NCBI RefSeq assembly: GCF_004345005.1
Contig: NZ_SMMX01000025.1
Location: 1 to 41,105, forward strand
DNA: 41,105 nucleotides
Direction: 5' to 3'
Source: Extibacter muris
GTDB taxonomy: Bacteria > Bacillota > Clostridia > Lachnospirales > Lachnospiraceae
A program made the translations under genes and the position numbers. The notes under the pieces are model-generated. The model saw nothing but the letters and a program-made list of their open reading frames with translations, did not search any database and was not told where the DNA came from. Numbering within the stretch: the stretch's first letter is position 1; each line of letters begins with the position of its first letter. This document shows positions 1-8,947 of the stretch, one piece after another.

Positions 1-160
1 ACTACTAGCTAATCCTATCCCGTTATTACTGTTTTTAGGTTGACATCTCATTCGATGTCCGTTCTGAATTTTTCTCTTTTCAAGAAATCTTCAGGGTCGT
101 TGTCTATTGTTTAATTATCAAGGTGCTCTGTTGTTTCGCTTCATGTCAGCGACAACTTTT
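1..160 (-). other. Probable 5' leader of an rRNA operon (operon lies beyond the left edge)
   Basis: No convincing coding region is present. Read on the minus strand, the sequence runs from a strong promoter at 163-192 towards the window edge and contains a stretch around 100-120 reading CACCTTGATAATTAAACA, then CTTGAAAAGAGAAAAATTC near 70-90. Stretches of this kind precede 16S rRNA genes in many Clostridia, where they carry antitermination (boxA-like) signals. The 16S gene itself is not in the window, so the assignment is an inference from pattern memory. Confidence 0.45.
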
Positions 161-162
161 AT

Positions 163-192
163 AAGATACCATATATTGGAATGTTTTGTCAA
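163..192 (-). promoter_or_regulatory. Strong sigma-A-type promoter reading off the left edge
   Basis: On the minus strand a consensus -35 TTGACA (187-192) is followed after 18 bases by TATCTT (163-168). The surrounding DNA is AT-rich. It lies downstream of the cvpA-like gene terminator and reads away from it, so it serves whatever lies left of the window, probably an rRNA operon. Confidence 0.6.
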
Positions 193-260
193 TACTTTTT
201 GGATATCTTTTTTTATTTTTTTAAGCGGCTCTATCGGCTCTTGCCTGCTTGTCCCGCTCA

Positions 261-290
261 AAAATCCACCACGTTCCCGCGGTGGATTTT
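261..290 (-). terminator. Rho-independent terminator after the cvpA-like gene
   Basis: Perfect 10-base inverted repeat AAAATCCACC / GGTGGATTTT with a 10-base loop, giving a T5 run on the minus strand. It lies 47 bases beyond the stop codon of the cvpA-like gene and could also work on the plus strand. Confidence 0.8.
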
Positions 291-336
291 AATAATATCA
301 TCTTTTATTTTTGATGTCAAGGGATTTTATACTATT

Positions 337-1254
337 TTATTTTAAAATCGTGGCCAGCTTCATTATCGGGTTAAAATCGTAAAGCATCTTCAACAGGCTG
401 TTGCTTTCAATCATCCCAAACATCTGCTTACCGATATCCGTCGTATAGAGCAATGTTATGATAACAAACAAGGTCCATACTATTATCAGGGCGCCTGCCA
501 CTCCTACCACCCCTCCGGCCAGCCTGTTTACAGCTCCGAGCACCGGCAGCTCCGAGACAATGTCAAGGGCGAATACGATCGCCCGAACCACTATGGTAAC
601 TAATATGAACGTACACAGAAATGCAATAATGTTGATGATAAGCTTTGCCAGGAAATGTCCGACGTACTGGGCAAACGTCTCCACTCCAAGCTCTTTGTAT
701 ACGTCGCTGTTATTATTCGTTGTCAGCATGTCCTTAAACAGACCCGGGAGATCGGCTTTATCTATCGCGGCCACCTGAAGGTCTCTCGGTATATCCGCAT
801 TATTTATTGCATTCTCCACCTCTTTTTTCTTCTCTCCGCCGAGCCAGTTCAGCAAATCACCGGATATCCCATATTTCTCCAGATCCGAACTTTTAATCTT
901 GCCGTCTACAATATCCTGGACCGTCACGCCATACTGGGACAGCATGTCCTCCGTCACTCCTGCCGCGTTTAATGCCTTCCTGACATCCTCTTGCGTCAGC
1001 CCGTCCGTATCACCTTCCGCTATCTGTGATGCCGCGGCGCCTGCCATCGTACTGATCACCTTATCCTCAATCATCTCGTCTAGAGGAGTGTACTTGGTTA
1101 TTCCCTGAGCCACATAAGGCGTGGCAAAATATACAAGCAGCAAAGTCAGAAGGGTTGCGGCCAGGGATACTGCTATCTTAATCGCTCCCCTGCTGATACC
1201 TGCCACAATACAGATTAAAAATATAACTCCAGTCGCTATTAATATCCAGTTCAT
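337..1254 (-). CDS. CvpA-family membrane protein
   Basis: Integral membrane protein of 305 residues resembling the CvpA/colicin V production family, whose members have four membrane helices and no firmly established biochemical role. Two helices are visible at the N-terminus (about 3-20 and 25-45). Two more lie in the C-terminal third (about 205-230 and 245-270). Between them is an unusually long charged segment (about 55-200) that simple CvpA proteins lack. The ATG start has an AGGAG site five bases upstream. It is the last gene of a three-gene minus-strand set with the DUF5711 and LysM proteins, 9 bases after the DUF5711 stop, and is closed by the terminator at 261-290. Confidence 0.7.
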   Translation of the reverse strand: MNWILIATGVIFLICIVAGISRGAIKIAVSLAATLLTLLLVYFATPYVAQGITKYTPLDEMIEDKVISTMAGAAASQIAEGDTDGLTQEDVRKALNAAGVTEDMLSQYGVTVQDIVDGKIKSSDLEKYGISGDLLNWLGGEKKKEVENAINNADIPRDLQVAAIDKADLPGLFKDMLTTNNNSDVYKELGVETFAQYVGHFLAKLIINIIAFLCTFILVTIVVRAIVFALDIVSELPVLGAVNRLAGGVVGVAGALIIVWTLFVIITLLYTTDIGKQMFGMIESNSLLKMLYDFNPIMKLATILK

Positions 1255-1263
1255 GTCTTCTCC

Positions 1264-2517
1264 TTATTTTACAAGCCGGACTACTTCCATTCCGTCTGCA
1301 TTCATCACGATGTATTTATTTACTCCTGCGATCGGGAACATTTCCAGTATGTTCGATTTCATCTCACCGTCAAACTTTCTGACGCCGGTCCTCAAAAAGA
1401 TGGTGCACTTCTTCCCGTCATACATGATGACCTGGCTTTTGCTCAGCTTCACCTGGCTGTAATCGCCCGTGAAATCTTTAGACATCACCTGACGGCCGCT
1501 AGTATTATAAAGCCGAAGCTCATATCCTTCTTTTCCTTCATTTTTCAGAACCATGCCTATATACTTCTCACTGTGGAACACGCTCTTGATCTCTTTTTCA
1601 ATCTTGACGTCCACCTGTTCTTTCGGTTCATCCAGCCCTTTATATACGACGAGCCTGTCATCACCCACGACTGCGGAAATCTCTCCCTTCATGAAAAAGG
1701 CCGACGGGAATATAGTCCCTTCATACTCTTTGGACGCCACCTGATGGTCCGCCTTCTCCTCCCCTGCCTCGCCAAAATTATAATACACGGCCTTGGATGT
1801 GACCCTGCCCTCCTGCGTATACAGATAGGAGACAAGCATAACCTCCCCGTTCTCTGATAAAGCCACGTCAACCGGGTAGCCCGACCCTGACAATGATGCT
1901 TTTATCTCAACGAGCACATTTCCGGCAGTATCATAACATATTACTTTTGGTGAAGACTCATTTTTTAATATTGCGCTGACAATTCCTTGTCCTGACACAG
2001 ATATCTTTTCTATCGGCAGCGTCGTGTGTATCTCTCCCTTCAGCCCTCCTTTATGGAGTATCATGATACTGTTCCCGCCTTTGTCCGCAAGGGCGGCAGA
2101 ATCTCCGCATACATCTACAGATGGATTCTGAATCTGATACGGCTGGTTCCACTCTTCCTCTCCTTTATGGTTCAGGTATGACACTCCGTCCCGGCTGTAC
2201 TTGAGGACTCCGTCTGCAAATTCTTCATAGCTGTTATTGCCGGCGCCTTTGATTGCATAGGTGTCGCTGACCCTGGCCTTTGTATACGTCTGAAGATGTA
2301 TAAGGAGGTAGATGCCGACAGCCGCGGCCACAACAGCCGAGACAGCTATTATGATACGGCGTCTGAATCTGGCTTTATGCTGCCTGATCTGCTCCTCCAT
2401 ATTCTCTACCGGATTGTCCTCGCTGTTTAATTCCGTCATTATCTGGTCAATGATTGCATCTGTCGGATCTCCAGATTCACTTACTACACGCAAGTTCTTA
2501 TTTCTTCTGTGTAACAT
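1264..2517 (-). CDS. DUF5711-family membrane-anchored protein
   Basis: About 417 residues. The N-terminal 70 residues are charged and cytoplasmic, then one hydrophobic helix follows (sequence IIIAVSAVVAAAVGIYLLI), then a long extracytoplasmic part made of repeated short beta-strand units that look like a degenerate propeller. This matches the layout of DUF5711 proteins common in Lachnospiraceae; function unknown. An in-frame ATG eight codons further upstream has no ribosome binding site, whereas the ATG at 2517 has AAGGAG six bases upstream, so I use the latter. It sits between the LysM protein and the CvpA-like protein on the same strand, which suggests a shared cell-envelope role, but that is inference. 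Confidence 0.7.
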   Translation of the reverse strand: MLHRRNKNLRVVSESGDPTDAIIDQIMTELNSEDNPVENMEEQIRQHKARFRRRIIIAVSAVVAAAVGIYLLIHLQTYTKARVSDTYAIKGAGNNSYEEFADGVLKYSRDGVSYLNHKGEEEWNQPYQIQNPSVDVCGDSAALADKGGNSIMILHKGGLKGEIHTTLPIEKISVSGQGIVSAILKNESSPKVICYDTAGNVLVEIKASLSGSGYPVDVALSENGEVMLVSYLYTQEGRVTSKAVYYNFGEAGEEKADHQVASKEYEGTIFPSAFFMKGEISAVVGDDRLVVYKGLDEPKEQVDVKIEKEIKSVFHSEKYIGMVLKNEGKEGYELRLYNTSGRQVMSKDFTGDYSQVKLSKSQVIMYDGKKCTIFLRTGVRKFDGEMKSNILEMFPIAGVNKYIVMNADGMEVVRLVK

Positions 2518-2568
2518 CTGTATCTCCTTCTGTATTTTCATTTGTGTTCAGTATACCATATTTTACTT

Positions 2569-3657
2569 CTATGGTAATAGCAATTTTTGCCCGATGAATA
2601 TAAGGTTGCCGTCAGACAGGCCGTTCATCTTGCAGATCGCCTCCACATGGGAAGTGTTTCCATATAGCTTTACACTGATGCTGTCCAGCGTATCTCCTTT
2701 CTGGACTACATAATAGTCTTCATCGCCAAGCTGCTCCTGAATAGTAGAAGTTTCCGGAACCGTACCTCCGGAAACTTCTTTATCTTCTGCGTCTGCATCC
2801 TCAGCCTTCGCCTCACCTGCAGTAGTATTTTTATCAGAATCTGCTCCCTCATTTTCATTGACGGTGCCCGTCTTGCTCTCCGGCTTGTTCACTGACTGTG
2901 ACAGTGACTCGAGAGATGTCTGGACAGCTTCCATTTTATCGAAGTTATTAACGGTTGAGATACCAATCGCCAGTACTACTACGACAAGCAGTACGCTCGT
3001 AGCGTAAGTGAATTTGGAGCTTCCTTTTTGCTCTTTATATTCCATCTTTTCCCTTACTGCACTACGAAAATCCTTTGCAGCTCGATCCTCAACCACTTCA
3101 CTGGGTGTAACGCCGATCTTTTTACGTGTATTTATCATATAATTCTGCATGGAAGGATTCTTTTCATAATAGATGTAATGTCCTCCCATCTGCATCAGTT
3201 CATGATATTTATATGCGTAATAGATCTCGTCCGCCTCGAGGGCATCTTTCCAGATGAATATGCTGTTCGCTTTGGAAAAAGAGGCTTCATGTACTTTCTT
3301 GACACCGCTGTTCAGCCCCATGGGATGTCCGGTTTCAATCAGGCACCATCCAACCAGCTCTTTGGAAGGGAAGTATTCCTGCTTGTCCTCCTCCAGCTGT
3401 TTCCATGTCTCTTCCTCTATAGCGATCTCTGTCCCCTTGACTTCCAGTTCCTTCATCTGTATCGCACCTGATATGTAGACCACATCCTGGTCTTCCAGAG
3501 ACTGTATCTCTCCGACAAGAGCAGCCCCTATGGCTGTCTCTGCCGCTTTCTCACGCAGTTGGCTCAAATAGGTGTCTACATAGTCTTCTACATATATCTT
3601 AGGCTCATCGCTGACGTTCCCTATCTGCCTTACATTCTTGGGAAATTGTTTCTCCAT
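2569..3657 (-). CDS. Single-pass membrane protein with C-terminal LysM domain
   Basis: 362 residues. The first 215 or so are soluble, with no recognised domain. A transmembrane helix follows at about 218-238 (FTYATSVLLVVVVLAIGIS). Next is an acidic, Asn/Glu/Ala-rich low-complexity spacer of about 70 residues, and the end is a LysM domain (starts YYVVQKGDTLDSISVKLYG) that would bind peptidoglycan outside the cell. The layout is therefore a cytoplasmic domain tied through the membrane to the wall. The start has GAGGTGA six bases upstream. It is the first gene of the set with DUF5711 and CvpA-like proteins. Confidence 0.75.
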   Translation of the reverse strand: MEKQFPKNVRQIGNVSDEPKIYVEDYVDTYLSQLREKAAETAIGAALVGEIQSLEDQDVVYISGAIQMKELEVKGTEIAIEEETWKQLEEDKQEYFPSKELVGWCLIETGHPMGLNSGVKKVHEASFSKANSIFIWKDALEADEIYYAYKYHELMQMGGHYIYYEKNPSMQNYMINTRKKIGVTPSEVVEDRAAKDFRSAVREKMEYKEQKGSSKFTYATSVLLVVVVLAIGISTVNNFDKMEAVQTSLESLSQSVNKPESKTGTVNENEGADSDKNTTAGEAKAEDADAEDKEVSGGTVPETSTIQEQLGDEDYYVVQKGDTLDSISVKLYGNTSHVEAICKMNGLSDGNLIFIGQKLLLP

Positions 3658-3771
3658 ATACTCTCACCTCATCTGCATATTTTTGCTTATGATAGCATAT
3701 GGATTGTGCGCATTTTATCATTTGATGGGACTTGTCCTATTAAATTTCCGGCATGTTACCGGCATTTCTTT

Positions 3772-4266
3772 TTATTTTCGACGGCTTGTTTCACAGGCGC
3801 CGCAATACTTGTCTGTTATGGTCGTAATCCATCCTTCTTTTGTCCTCGGAAATCGGAAAAAGGTCACCGGCCACATGTGGTTCAATATGATATCTTTCTC
3901 TACCTTATTCAACTGATACAGCCTTGAGGCATTCTTATATGACACATCCGGATGTGTCAGGCCGTGGAATTTATCTCCTGTTCTCGCCGCGTGGGTATGC
4001 CAGTCGTACAGGAACAGATCGTGAAGCATGCCTGCGCGGGCTGCCGACCTGGCGTCCAGATGCAGGAAACGGCACCACTGGTAGTTATAGTAGGCGACGT
4101 TCATGCAGTGCTGATAGCAGTTGGTGCTCCCGTGGTGCGGATAGAGCTTCATCCGCAGTACGACCGGATGTCTCGCCACATCTTTGATACAATCGTAGAA
4201 CTCCTCTTTCCATCCACGGCGGAGCGTATATAATTTTTCAACTATTTCTTTCCTTATGTTTCGCAT
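3772..4266 (-). CDS. HD-domain protein (putative phosphohydrolase)
   Basis: 164 residues. The metal-binding HD motif is visible as MLHDLFLYDWH near residues 82-92, preceded by a histidine in NCYQHCMNVAYYN (about 49-61) and followed by HGLTHPDVSYKNA and ILNHMWP. This arrangement is typical of small HD/HDIG metal-dependent phosphohydrolases found widely in Firmicutes; substrate unknown. The Shine-Dalgarno signal is weak. It lies 114 bases upstream of the LysM gene on the same strand and may be a separate transcription unit. Confidence 0.65.
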   Translation of the reverse strand: MRNIRKEIVEKLYTLRRGWKEEFYDCIKDVARHPVVLRMKLYPHHGSTNCYQHCMNVAYYNYQWCRFLHLDARSAARAGMLHDLFLYDWHTHAARTGDKFHGLTHPDVSYKNASRLYQLNKVEKDIILNHMWPVTFFRFPRTKEGWITTITDKYCGACETSRRK

Positions 4267-4378
4267 ATCGACTCTTTCTATCGCTTTTCATATAGATTCA
4301 GGTACATCGTCTGTCCAGACTTTTACCTTCTATATTCTACCTTCTCTGCCGTGTCTTTGCAATACCTCAATACTGGCA

Positions 4379-4416
4379 AAAGGACATGGCAGTATGCTGT
4401 CACTGCCATGTCCTTT
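4379..4416 (-). terminator. Terminator of the transketolase operon
   Basis: Perfect 15-base inverted repeat AAAGGACATGGCAGT / ACTGCCATGTCCTTT with an 8-base loop, followed by a T-run on the minus strand. It lies 23 bases past the stop codon of the C-terminal transketolase subunit. Confidence 0.9.
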
Positions 4417-4439
4417 CTCCTGCTGCTTCATTATTCAAT

Positions 4440-5378
4440 TTAGCAGAACGCTTTTACTTTCTCATAGATGCTGTCAGCGTCCAGGCCATATTTCTTAACC
4501 AACTCTACGGCAGGGCCTGATTCGCCGTAAGTATCATTGATACCGATCTTCATAACCTTGGCCGGTGCCTTTTCTGCCACGACGTCGCACACTGCGCTTC
4601 CAAGTCCTCCTATAACGGAGTGTTCTTCCACTGTTACAATCTTTCCGGTCTCTTTTGCAGCCTCTGCAATCAGTTCCTCATCAAACGGCTTGATCGTATG
4701 GATATTGATAACCTTGGCTTCTATTCCATCTGCCGCCAGCTTCTCGGCCGCTTCAAGGCAGTTGGACACAGGAAGTCCCGTAGCGACGATTGTCACGTCC
4801 TTGCCCTCACGCAGCACGACGCCCTTGCCAAGTTCAAATTTATAGTCCGGCTTGTCATTGATGACCGGTACCGCAAGCCTTCCGAATCTGAGGTATACAG
4901 GACCTACATGTTCATAAGCCGCTTCTACGGCTGCCTTGGCCTCTACATCGTCAGACGGGTTGATGACTACCATTCCCGGAATCGTTCTCATAAGCGCGAT
5001 GTCTTCGTTGCACTGGTGGGTCGCACCGTCTTCTCCGACGGAGATTCCTGCGTGGGTGGCGCCAATCTTGACATTCAGCTTGGGATAACCCACAGAGTTC
5101 CTTACCTGCTCAAATGCCCGTCCTGCCGCAAACATGGCAAAGGAGCTTGCAAAAGGTACTTTCCCTGTCGTGGCGATTCCTGCTGCCACTCCAATCATGT
5201 TGCACTCTGCGATACCGCAGTCGATGTGCCGCTCCGGATATGCCTTCTTGAATGTGCCTGTCTTGGTAGCCGCCGCAAGGTCAGCGTCAAGTACGACTAC
5301 GTCCTCATGTTTATTACCAAGTTCAACTAAAGCATTACCGTAGCTTTCTCTCGTTGCAATCTTTTTTACTTCTGACAT
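4440..5378 (-). CDS. Transketolase, C-terminal subunit
   Basis: 312 residues carrying the pyrimidine-binding and C-terminal domains of transketolase (opening VKKIATRESYGNALVEL; central GEDGATHQCNEDIALMRTIP; C-terminal HSVIGGLGSAVCDVV). With the N-terminal subunit it transfers two-carbon units between sugar phosphates using thiamine diphosphate. Split transketolases of this kind are usual in archaea and many Clostridia. Its start overlaps the end of the N-terminal subunit by 13 bases, with AGGTGA upstream, which implies translational coupling and roughly equal production of the two subunits. Third gene of the transaldolase-transketolase operon. Confidence 0.93.
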   Translation of the reverse strand: MSEVKKIATRESYGNALVELGNKHEDVVVLDADLAAATKTGTFKKAYPERHIDCGIAECNMIGVAAGIATTGKVPFASSFAMFAAGRAFEQVRNSVGYPKLNVKIGATHAGISVGEDGATHQCNEDIALMRTIPGMVVINPSDDVEAKAAVEAAYEHVGPVYLRFGRLAVPVINDKPDYKFELGKGVVLREGKDVTIVATGLPVSNCLEAAEKLAADGIEAKVINIHTIKPFDEELIAEAAKETGKIVTVEEHSVIGGLGSAVCDVVAEKAPAKVMKIGINDTYGESGPAVELVKKYGLDADSIYEKVKAFC

Positions 5379-6202
5379 AATGCTTCACCTACCTTCTCTA
5401 AATCTGCCATAGCTGTTGCATACTGCTCATCATTTGGAGCCGCTCCGTGCCATGACGCCTGGTTCTCCATAAAGGATACATCTTTTCCTTTGATTGTCTT
5501 GGCAATGATGGCCGTCGGCTGCCCTTTGGTCGCTTTGGCCTCTTTAAATGCCGCGTCAATCTCATCAAAGTCATGGCCATTGATGTTGATTACATGGAAA
5601 TTAAACGCGTCAAACTTCTTGTCGATTGGATATGGAGAATTGACTTCATCAATTGCCCCGTCAATCTGAAGGTTGTTGTTATCCACGATAACTACTAGAT
5701 TGTCAAGCTTTCTGTGGGCTGCAAGCATTGCTGCTTCCCAAACCTGCCCTTCCTGAATCTCCCCGTCGCCAAGCAGCGTGTACACTCTGTAGCTGTCCCC
5801 GGAAAGCTTTGCTGAGAGGGCCATGCCAACTGCCGCGGAAACACCTTGTCCAAGAGAGCCTGAGGACATGTCCACGCCAGGTATGTGCTTCATATCAGGA
5901 TGTCCCTGAAGATAAGAGCCTACTTTTCGCAAGGTCTTAAGGTCCTCTATGGGGAAGAAGCCTCTCTGGGCAAGCGTTGAATAGTATCCCGGTGCCGTAT
6001 GCCCCTTGGAAAGTACGAAGCGGTCTCTGTCTGCTTTCTTCGGGTCCTTCGGGTCTATATTCATCTCTTCAAAATAGAGATATGTGTAGATGTCTGCTGC
6101 TGATAATGATCCGCCCGGATGTCCGGATTTGGCACTGTGTGTCGCTGTAACCACGCCTTTACGGATTTCATTAGCAGTCTTCATTAATTCTAATTTATTC
6201 AT
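5366..6202 (-). CDS. Transketolase, N-terminal (thiamine diphosphate-binding) subunit
   Basis: 278 residues forming the cofactor-binding half of transketolase. The thiamine diphosphate/Mg motif starts at GDGEIQEGQ (residues 145-153) and ends at the Asn-Asn pair in VDNNNLQ (about 174-179). Substrate-channel histidines appear in SGHPGG and SKGHTAPG. The ATG start has AGGAGG eight bases upstream. It lies 23 bases after the transaldolase and overlaps the C-terminal subunit, so the three genes form a non-oxidative pentose phosphate operon linking pentoses to fructose-6-P and glyceraldehyde-3-P. Confidence 0.93.
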   Translation of the reverse strand: MNKLELMKTANEIRKGVVTATHSAKSGHPGGSLSAADIYTYLYFEEMNIDPKDPKKADRDRFVLSKGHTAPGYYSTLAQRGFFPIEDLKTLRKVGSYLQGHPDMKHIPGVDMSSGSLGQGVSAAVGMALSAKLSGDSYRVYTLLGDGEIQEGQVWEAAMLAAHRKLDNLVVIVDNNNLQIDGAIDEVNSPYPIDKKFDAFNFHVININGHDFDEIDAAFKEAKATKGQPTAIIAKTIKGKDVSFMENQASWHGAAPNDEQYATAMADLEKVGEALCQK

Positions 6203-6225
6203 GAATATTGCCTCCTGCTTCTTAT

Positions 6226-6879
6226 TTATTCTCCAAATACTGCCCTGTAGTCTGCCTGGAATTTCTCGATACCGGCATCGGTCAGAGGGTGCTTTGTCAT
6301 CTGTTCGATTACTTTGTACGGCACAGTTGCAATATCGGCGCCTGCAAGTGCACAGTCTGTTACGTGAATCGGATTGCGGACACTCGCTGCGATGATTTCA
6401 GTCTCGATTCCTGATACTGCGAAGATTTCTGCTATCTCGCTTATCAGGTCCACGCCTCTTACGTTGATGTCATCGAGACGTCCAAGGAACGGAGACACAT
6501 ATGTCGCGCCTGCCCTGGCTGCCAGAAGTGCCTGGTTTGAATTAAAGACTAATGTCACATTTGTCTTGATGCCTTCAGAAGAAAGAACTTTACAAGCTTT
6601 TAAGCCTTCTACTGTCATAGGAATTTTTACTACCATGTTCGGATGAATCTTTGCAATCTCGCGTCCTTCCGCTATCATGCCTTCTGCGTCAACTGTCGTT
6701 GCTTTTACTTCTCCGCTGATAGCTCCGTCAACGATGGATGCGATTTCAGCGATAACCTCTTCAAATACTCTTCCTTCCTTTGCAATGAGGGAAGGATTTG
6801 TAGTAACCCCGCAGATTACTCCCATTTCATTTGCCTTTTTAATGTCTTCTACATTAGCTGTGTCAATGAAAAATTTCAT
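6226..6879 (-). CDS. Transaldolase / fructose-6-phosphate aldolase family
   Basis: 217 residues, the short (TalC/FSA-type) class I aldolase. The family opening MKFFIDTAN is present. The Schiff-base lysine is Lys85 in VVKIPMT, with supporting motifs [13 protein letters not shown] (24-36) and [12 protein letters not shown]. It transfers or cleaves a dihydroxyacetone unit of fructose-6-phosphate; with two transketolase genes downstream, the transaldolase role is the likelier one. The open frame extends further upstream, but the ATG at 6879 has a perfect AGGAGG eight bases before it and begins at the conserved N-terminus. The promoter lies at 6943-6972. Confidence 0.92.
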   Translation of the reverse strand: MKFFIDTANVEDIKKANEMGVICGVTTNPSLIAKEGRVFEEVIAEIASIVDGAISGEVKATTVDAEGMIAEGREIAKIHPNMVVKIPMTVEGLKACKVLSSEGIKTNVTLVFNSNQALLAARAGATYVSPFLGRLDDINVRGVDLISEIAEIFAVSGIETEIIAASVRNPIHVTDCALAGADIATVPYKVIEQMTKHPLTDAGIEKFQADYRAVFGE

Positions 6880-6942
6880 GCTTTTTCCTCCTTTAAATAT
6901 ATCATTCCTACACATGTTCGTTACATTTTGCCACATGGTAAA

Positions 6943-6972
6943 ATTATAGCCTATGTGGGGAATGTAGGTCAA
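6943..6972 (-). promoter_or_regulatory. Promoter of the transaldolase-transketolase operon
   Basis: Minus-strand -35 TTGACC (6967-6972), 18-base spacer and perfect -10 TATAAT (6943-6948), about 64 bases upstream of the transaldolase start. Confidence 0.8.
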
Positions 6973-6983
6973 TAGCTTTAAAA

Positions 6984-7128
6984 TATTATTAGTAATTTAT
7001 GTAATTAATAACTAGATATTATTAATTGCATTATTGTGATTTATTAAACAGTCCCTTTGTTACTCCGCCATATTTGACGCTTTTCCGATTTTCTTATAAT
7101 ATATCCCGGTCCTATTATTACTAATAAT
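6984..7128. promoter_or_regulatory. Candidate regulator operators upstream of transaldolase
   Basis: A perfect palindrome ATTATTA-C-TAATAAT lies at 7114-7128, just past the lacI-family stop codon. A 12-of-15-base partial copy (ATTATTAGTAATTTA) lies at 6984-6998, eleven bases upstream of the -35 of the transaldolase promoter. The spacing between copies is about 130 bases. They are plausible binding sites for the neighbouring LacI-type regulator, although known LacI-family operators usually have a central CG. The region is very AT-rich, so chance similarity is possible. Confidence 0.4.
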
Positions 7129-7136
7129 TCCCCGGT

Positions 7137-8243
7137 TTACATTAATTTATTTTTTTTGCGCCTTCTCACATAAGAGGTCGTCCCTCTTACGATAAGCTTT
7201 GGTTCATATTCTACATGGTAAGTGCTGATGGGTTCAATCTCCGAATATTTGGAGTTGTGGGACGCGATTTTCTTCATAATGATGTCACAGGCGTCCCGCC
7301 CTTTGAAAATGACAAAGTGTTCAATCGTGGTCAGCGCCACCTTATGCATACGGGCAAAAAGCGTGTTGTCGCAGCCCATCACCGACATATCCCCAGGAAC
7401 TTTTATCTTAGCCTCCTGGAGTGCATCCAGTATTCCAAACGCAATCATGTCATTTAACCCGACTATGGCAGTGATCTCTTTTGTCTCGCTCAGCAGCTCT
7501 TTCGTCAAGTCATAGCCAATCTTATACTCTGAATCGATGTGGGCGATGTCCAGGTCAAGCTCTTCTTTCGCTGCCTTTATAATGACATTCTCCTTGATGC
7601 CCGCCTCGGCGAATTCTTTCAGAAATCCTTCTACACGTTTGGAGCGCTGCTTCTGCCTGACCGTCAGCGGCGGCGCGATATATGCTACATATCTGTGCCC
7701 GAGCTCCAGTAGGTGGCGTGCCATCATCCGCCCAAGTTTGGAGTTGTCCAGCTCAACGGCATCTACATTCAGCTTCTCATTCTGATTGTTGATGATAGCG
7801 ACCGGAATGTGCACAGACAGTTCCTCCACCAGCCCCATAAAGCATTCGCTCGGATTGCACGTGTAGATGATTCCAAGCGGCCGCAGCTCCCACATCATCT
7901 TCAGGTAACGCTCTTCCATACGCAGATCTCTCTGCGTGTTGCATACGAACAGGCCGAATCCCTGCTCTTTGGCACGGGATTCAATCCCCTGCAGAAGCAT
8001 GACATAATATGGGTTGGTCAAATTAGAGCAGAATACGACAAGAAGCCTTTCCTTCCGGCTCCCCTTGCGGCTCTTCCTCCCCGGAGGGACATAGCCGAGC
8101 GCTTCCGCCGCTTCCTCCACCTTCCGGACCGTTTCCTTAGAAAAAGATACATTATACTTTTTATTCAGCACCATAGATACCGTCGACTGGGATACCCCCG
8201 CCGCTTTGGCAATATCTGTAGATGTAACTTTCTTTTTTCCCAT
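7137..8243 (-). CDS. LacI-family transcriptional regulator
   Basis: 368 residues. The N-terminal helix-turn-helix (TSTDIAKAAGVSQSTVSMVLN, about 8-28) and hinge-like segment are followed by a periplasmic-binding-protein-like sugar-sensing domain (LLVVFCSNLTNPYYVMLLQGI onward; MSVMGCDNTLFARM near residue 295). The C-terminal tail is strongly basic (VRRRKKNKL). It sits directly upstream of the transaldolase-transketolase operon on the same strand, which makes it the likely regulator of that operon. The effector cannot be read from the sequence; a sugar phosphate or pentose is a guess. Confidence 0.88.
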   Translation of the reverse strand: MGKKKVTSTDIAKAAGVSQSTVSMVLNKKYNVSFSKETVRKVEEAAEALGYVPPGRKSRKGSRKERLLVVFCSNLTNPYYVMLLQGIESRAKEQGFGLFVCNTQRDLRMEERYLKMMWELRPLGIIYTCNPSECFMGLVEELSVHIPVAIINNQNEKLNVDAVELDNSKLGRMMARHLLELGHRYVAYIAPPLTVRQKQRSKRVEGFLKEFAEAGIKENVIIKAAKEELDLDIAHIDSEYKIGYDLTKELLSETKEITAIVGLNDMIAFGILDALQEAKIKVPGDMSVMGCDNTLFARMHKVALTTIEHFVIFKGRDACDIIMKKIASHNSKYSEIEPISTYHVEYEPKLIVRGTTSYVRRRKKNKLM

Positions 8244-8257
8244 ACCAGTTCTCCCTC

Positions 8258-8334
8258 AGGGACACCCTTTTTTTAATTGGGGACGGAGGTTTTTTAAATT
8301 TCCTCCGTCCCCAATTACGTTTTGCCCTGTCCCT
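8258..8334. repeat. REP-like palindromic element, copy 1
   Basis: Inner perfect inverted repeat AATTGGGGACGGAGG (8275-8289) / CCTCCGTCCCCAATT (8302-8316) around a T6-A3-T3 loop, with outer imperfect arms GGGACACCC and GCCCTGTCCC. It fills nearly the whole gap between the recR stop codon and the lacI-family start codon. Near-identical elements are at 12063-12152, 34289-34364, 35805-35842 and, decayed, 36721-36758. Confidence 0.85.
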
Positions 8335-8336
8335 TT

Positions 8337-8933
8337 TTAGATTTCGGTTCTTCCTTCCAGGGCTCTCAGCAGGGTCACTTCGTCGATGTATTCCAGATCG
8401 CCTCCAACCGGCACTCCGCTTGCGATGCGGCTGACTCTGATGCCGGTCGGCTTGATCAGCTTGCTGATGTACATAGCGGTAGTCTCGCCTTCCAGGCTGG
8501 AATTGGTGGCGATTATCACTTCGTCTACGTCGCCCCGCAGGCGTTCCATCAGTTCCTTCAGCTTGATATCCTCCGGACCGATTCCGAGCATCGGAGAAAT
8601 CGCTCCGTGCAGTACGTGGTATACGCCTTCATACTTGCCGGTCTTTTCATAGGCGGCAAGGTCTCTTGACGTCTCTACGACCATAATCGTCTTATGGTCT
8701 CTTCCGTCGTTCCTGCAGATTGGGCAGAGCTCCTGGTCGGTCAGCGTATAGCATTCTGAACAGTACCTCACATTCTCCCGTGCCTCCACCATAGTATCCG
8801 CCAGCCTTTTCACTTCTTCCACAGGCATATGTATCAAGTGAAAAGCCAGCCTTGACGCTGACTTTGTACCTATGCCCGGCAGACATGACAGTTCTTCAAT
8901 TAACTTGCTTATCTGGTTGCTGTAATAATCCAT
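8337..8933 (-). CDS. recR: Recombination protein RecR
   Basis: 198 residues, the normal family length. It acts with RecF and RecO to load RecA on gapped DNA. Visible parts are the N-terminal helix-hairpin-helix ([20 protein letters not shown]), a four-cysteine zinc finger (Cys58, Cys61, Cys70, Cys73) and a Toprim domain starting [14 protein letters not shown]. The C-terminus has the typical [16 protein letters not shown]. It follows ybaB by 14 bases in the conserved dnaX-ybaB-recR order. Confidence 0.96.
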   Translation of the reverse strand: MDYYSNQISKLIEELSCLPGIGTKSASRLAFHLIHMPVEEVKRLADTMVEARENVRYCSECYTLTDQELCPICRNDGRDHKTIMVVETSRDLAAYEKTGKYEGVYHVLHGAISPMLGIGPEDIKLKELMERLRGDVDEVIIATNSSLEGETTAMYISKLIKPTGIRVSRIASGVPVGGDLEYIDEVTLLRALEGRTEI

Positions 8934-8947
8934 TATCTGCGCTCCTG

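Noticed and set aside
1-336. Frame of 61 codons at 107-292 on the plus strand
   Set aside because: It crosses the promoter and terminator of this intergenic region and has no ribosome binding site.
3924-4233. Two overlapping plus-strand frames opposite the HD-domain gene
   Set aside because: No ribosome binding sites and low-complexity translations; they are the complement of the HD gene.
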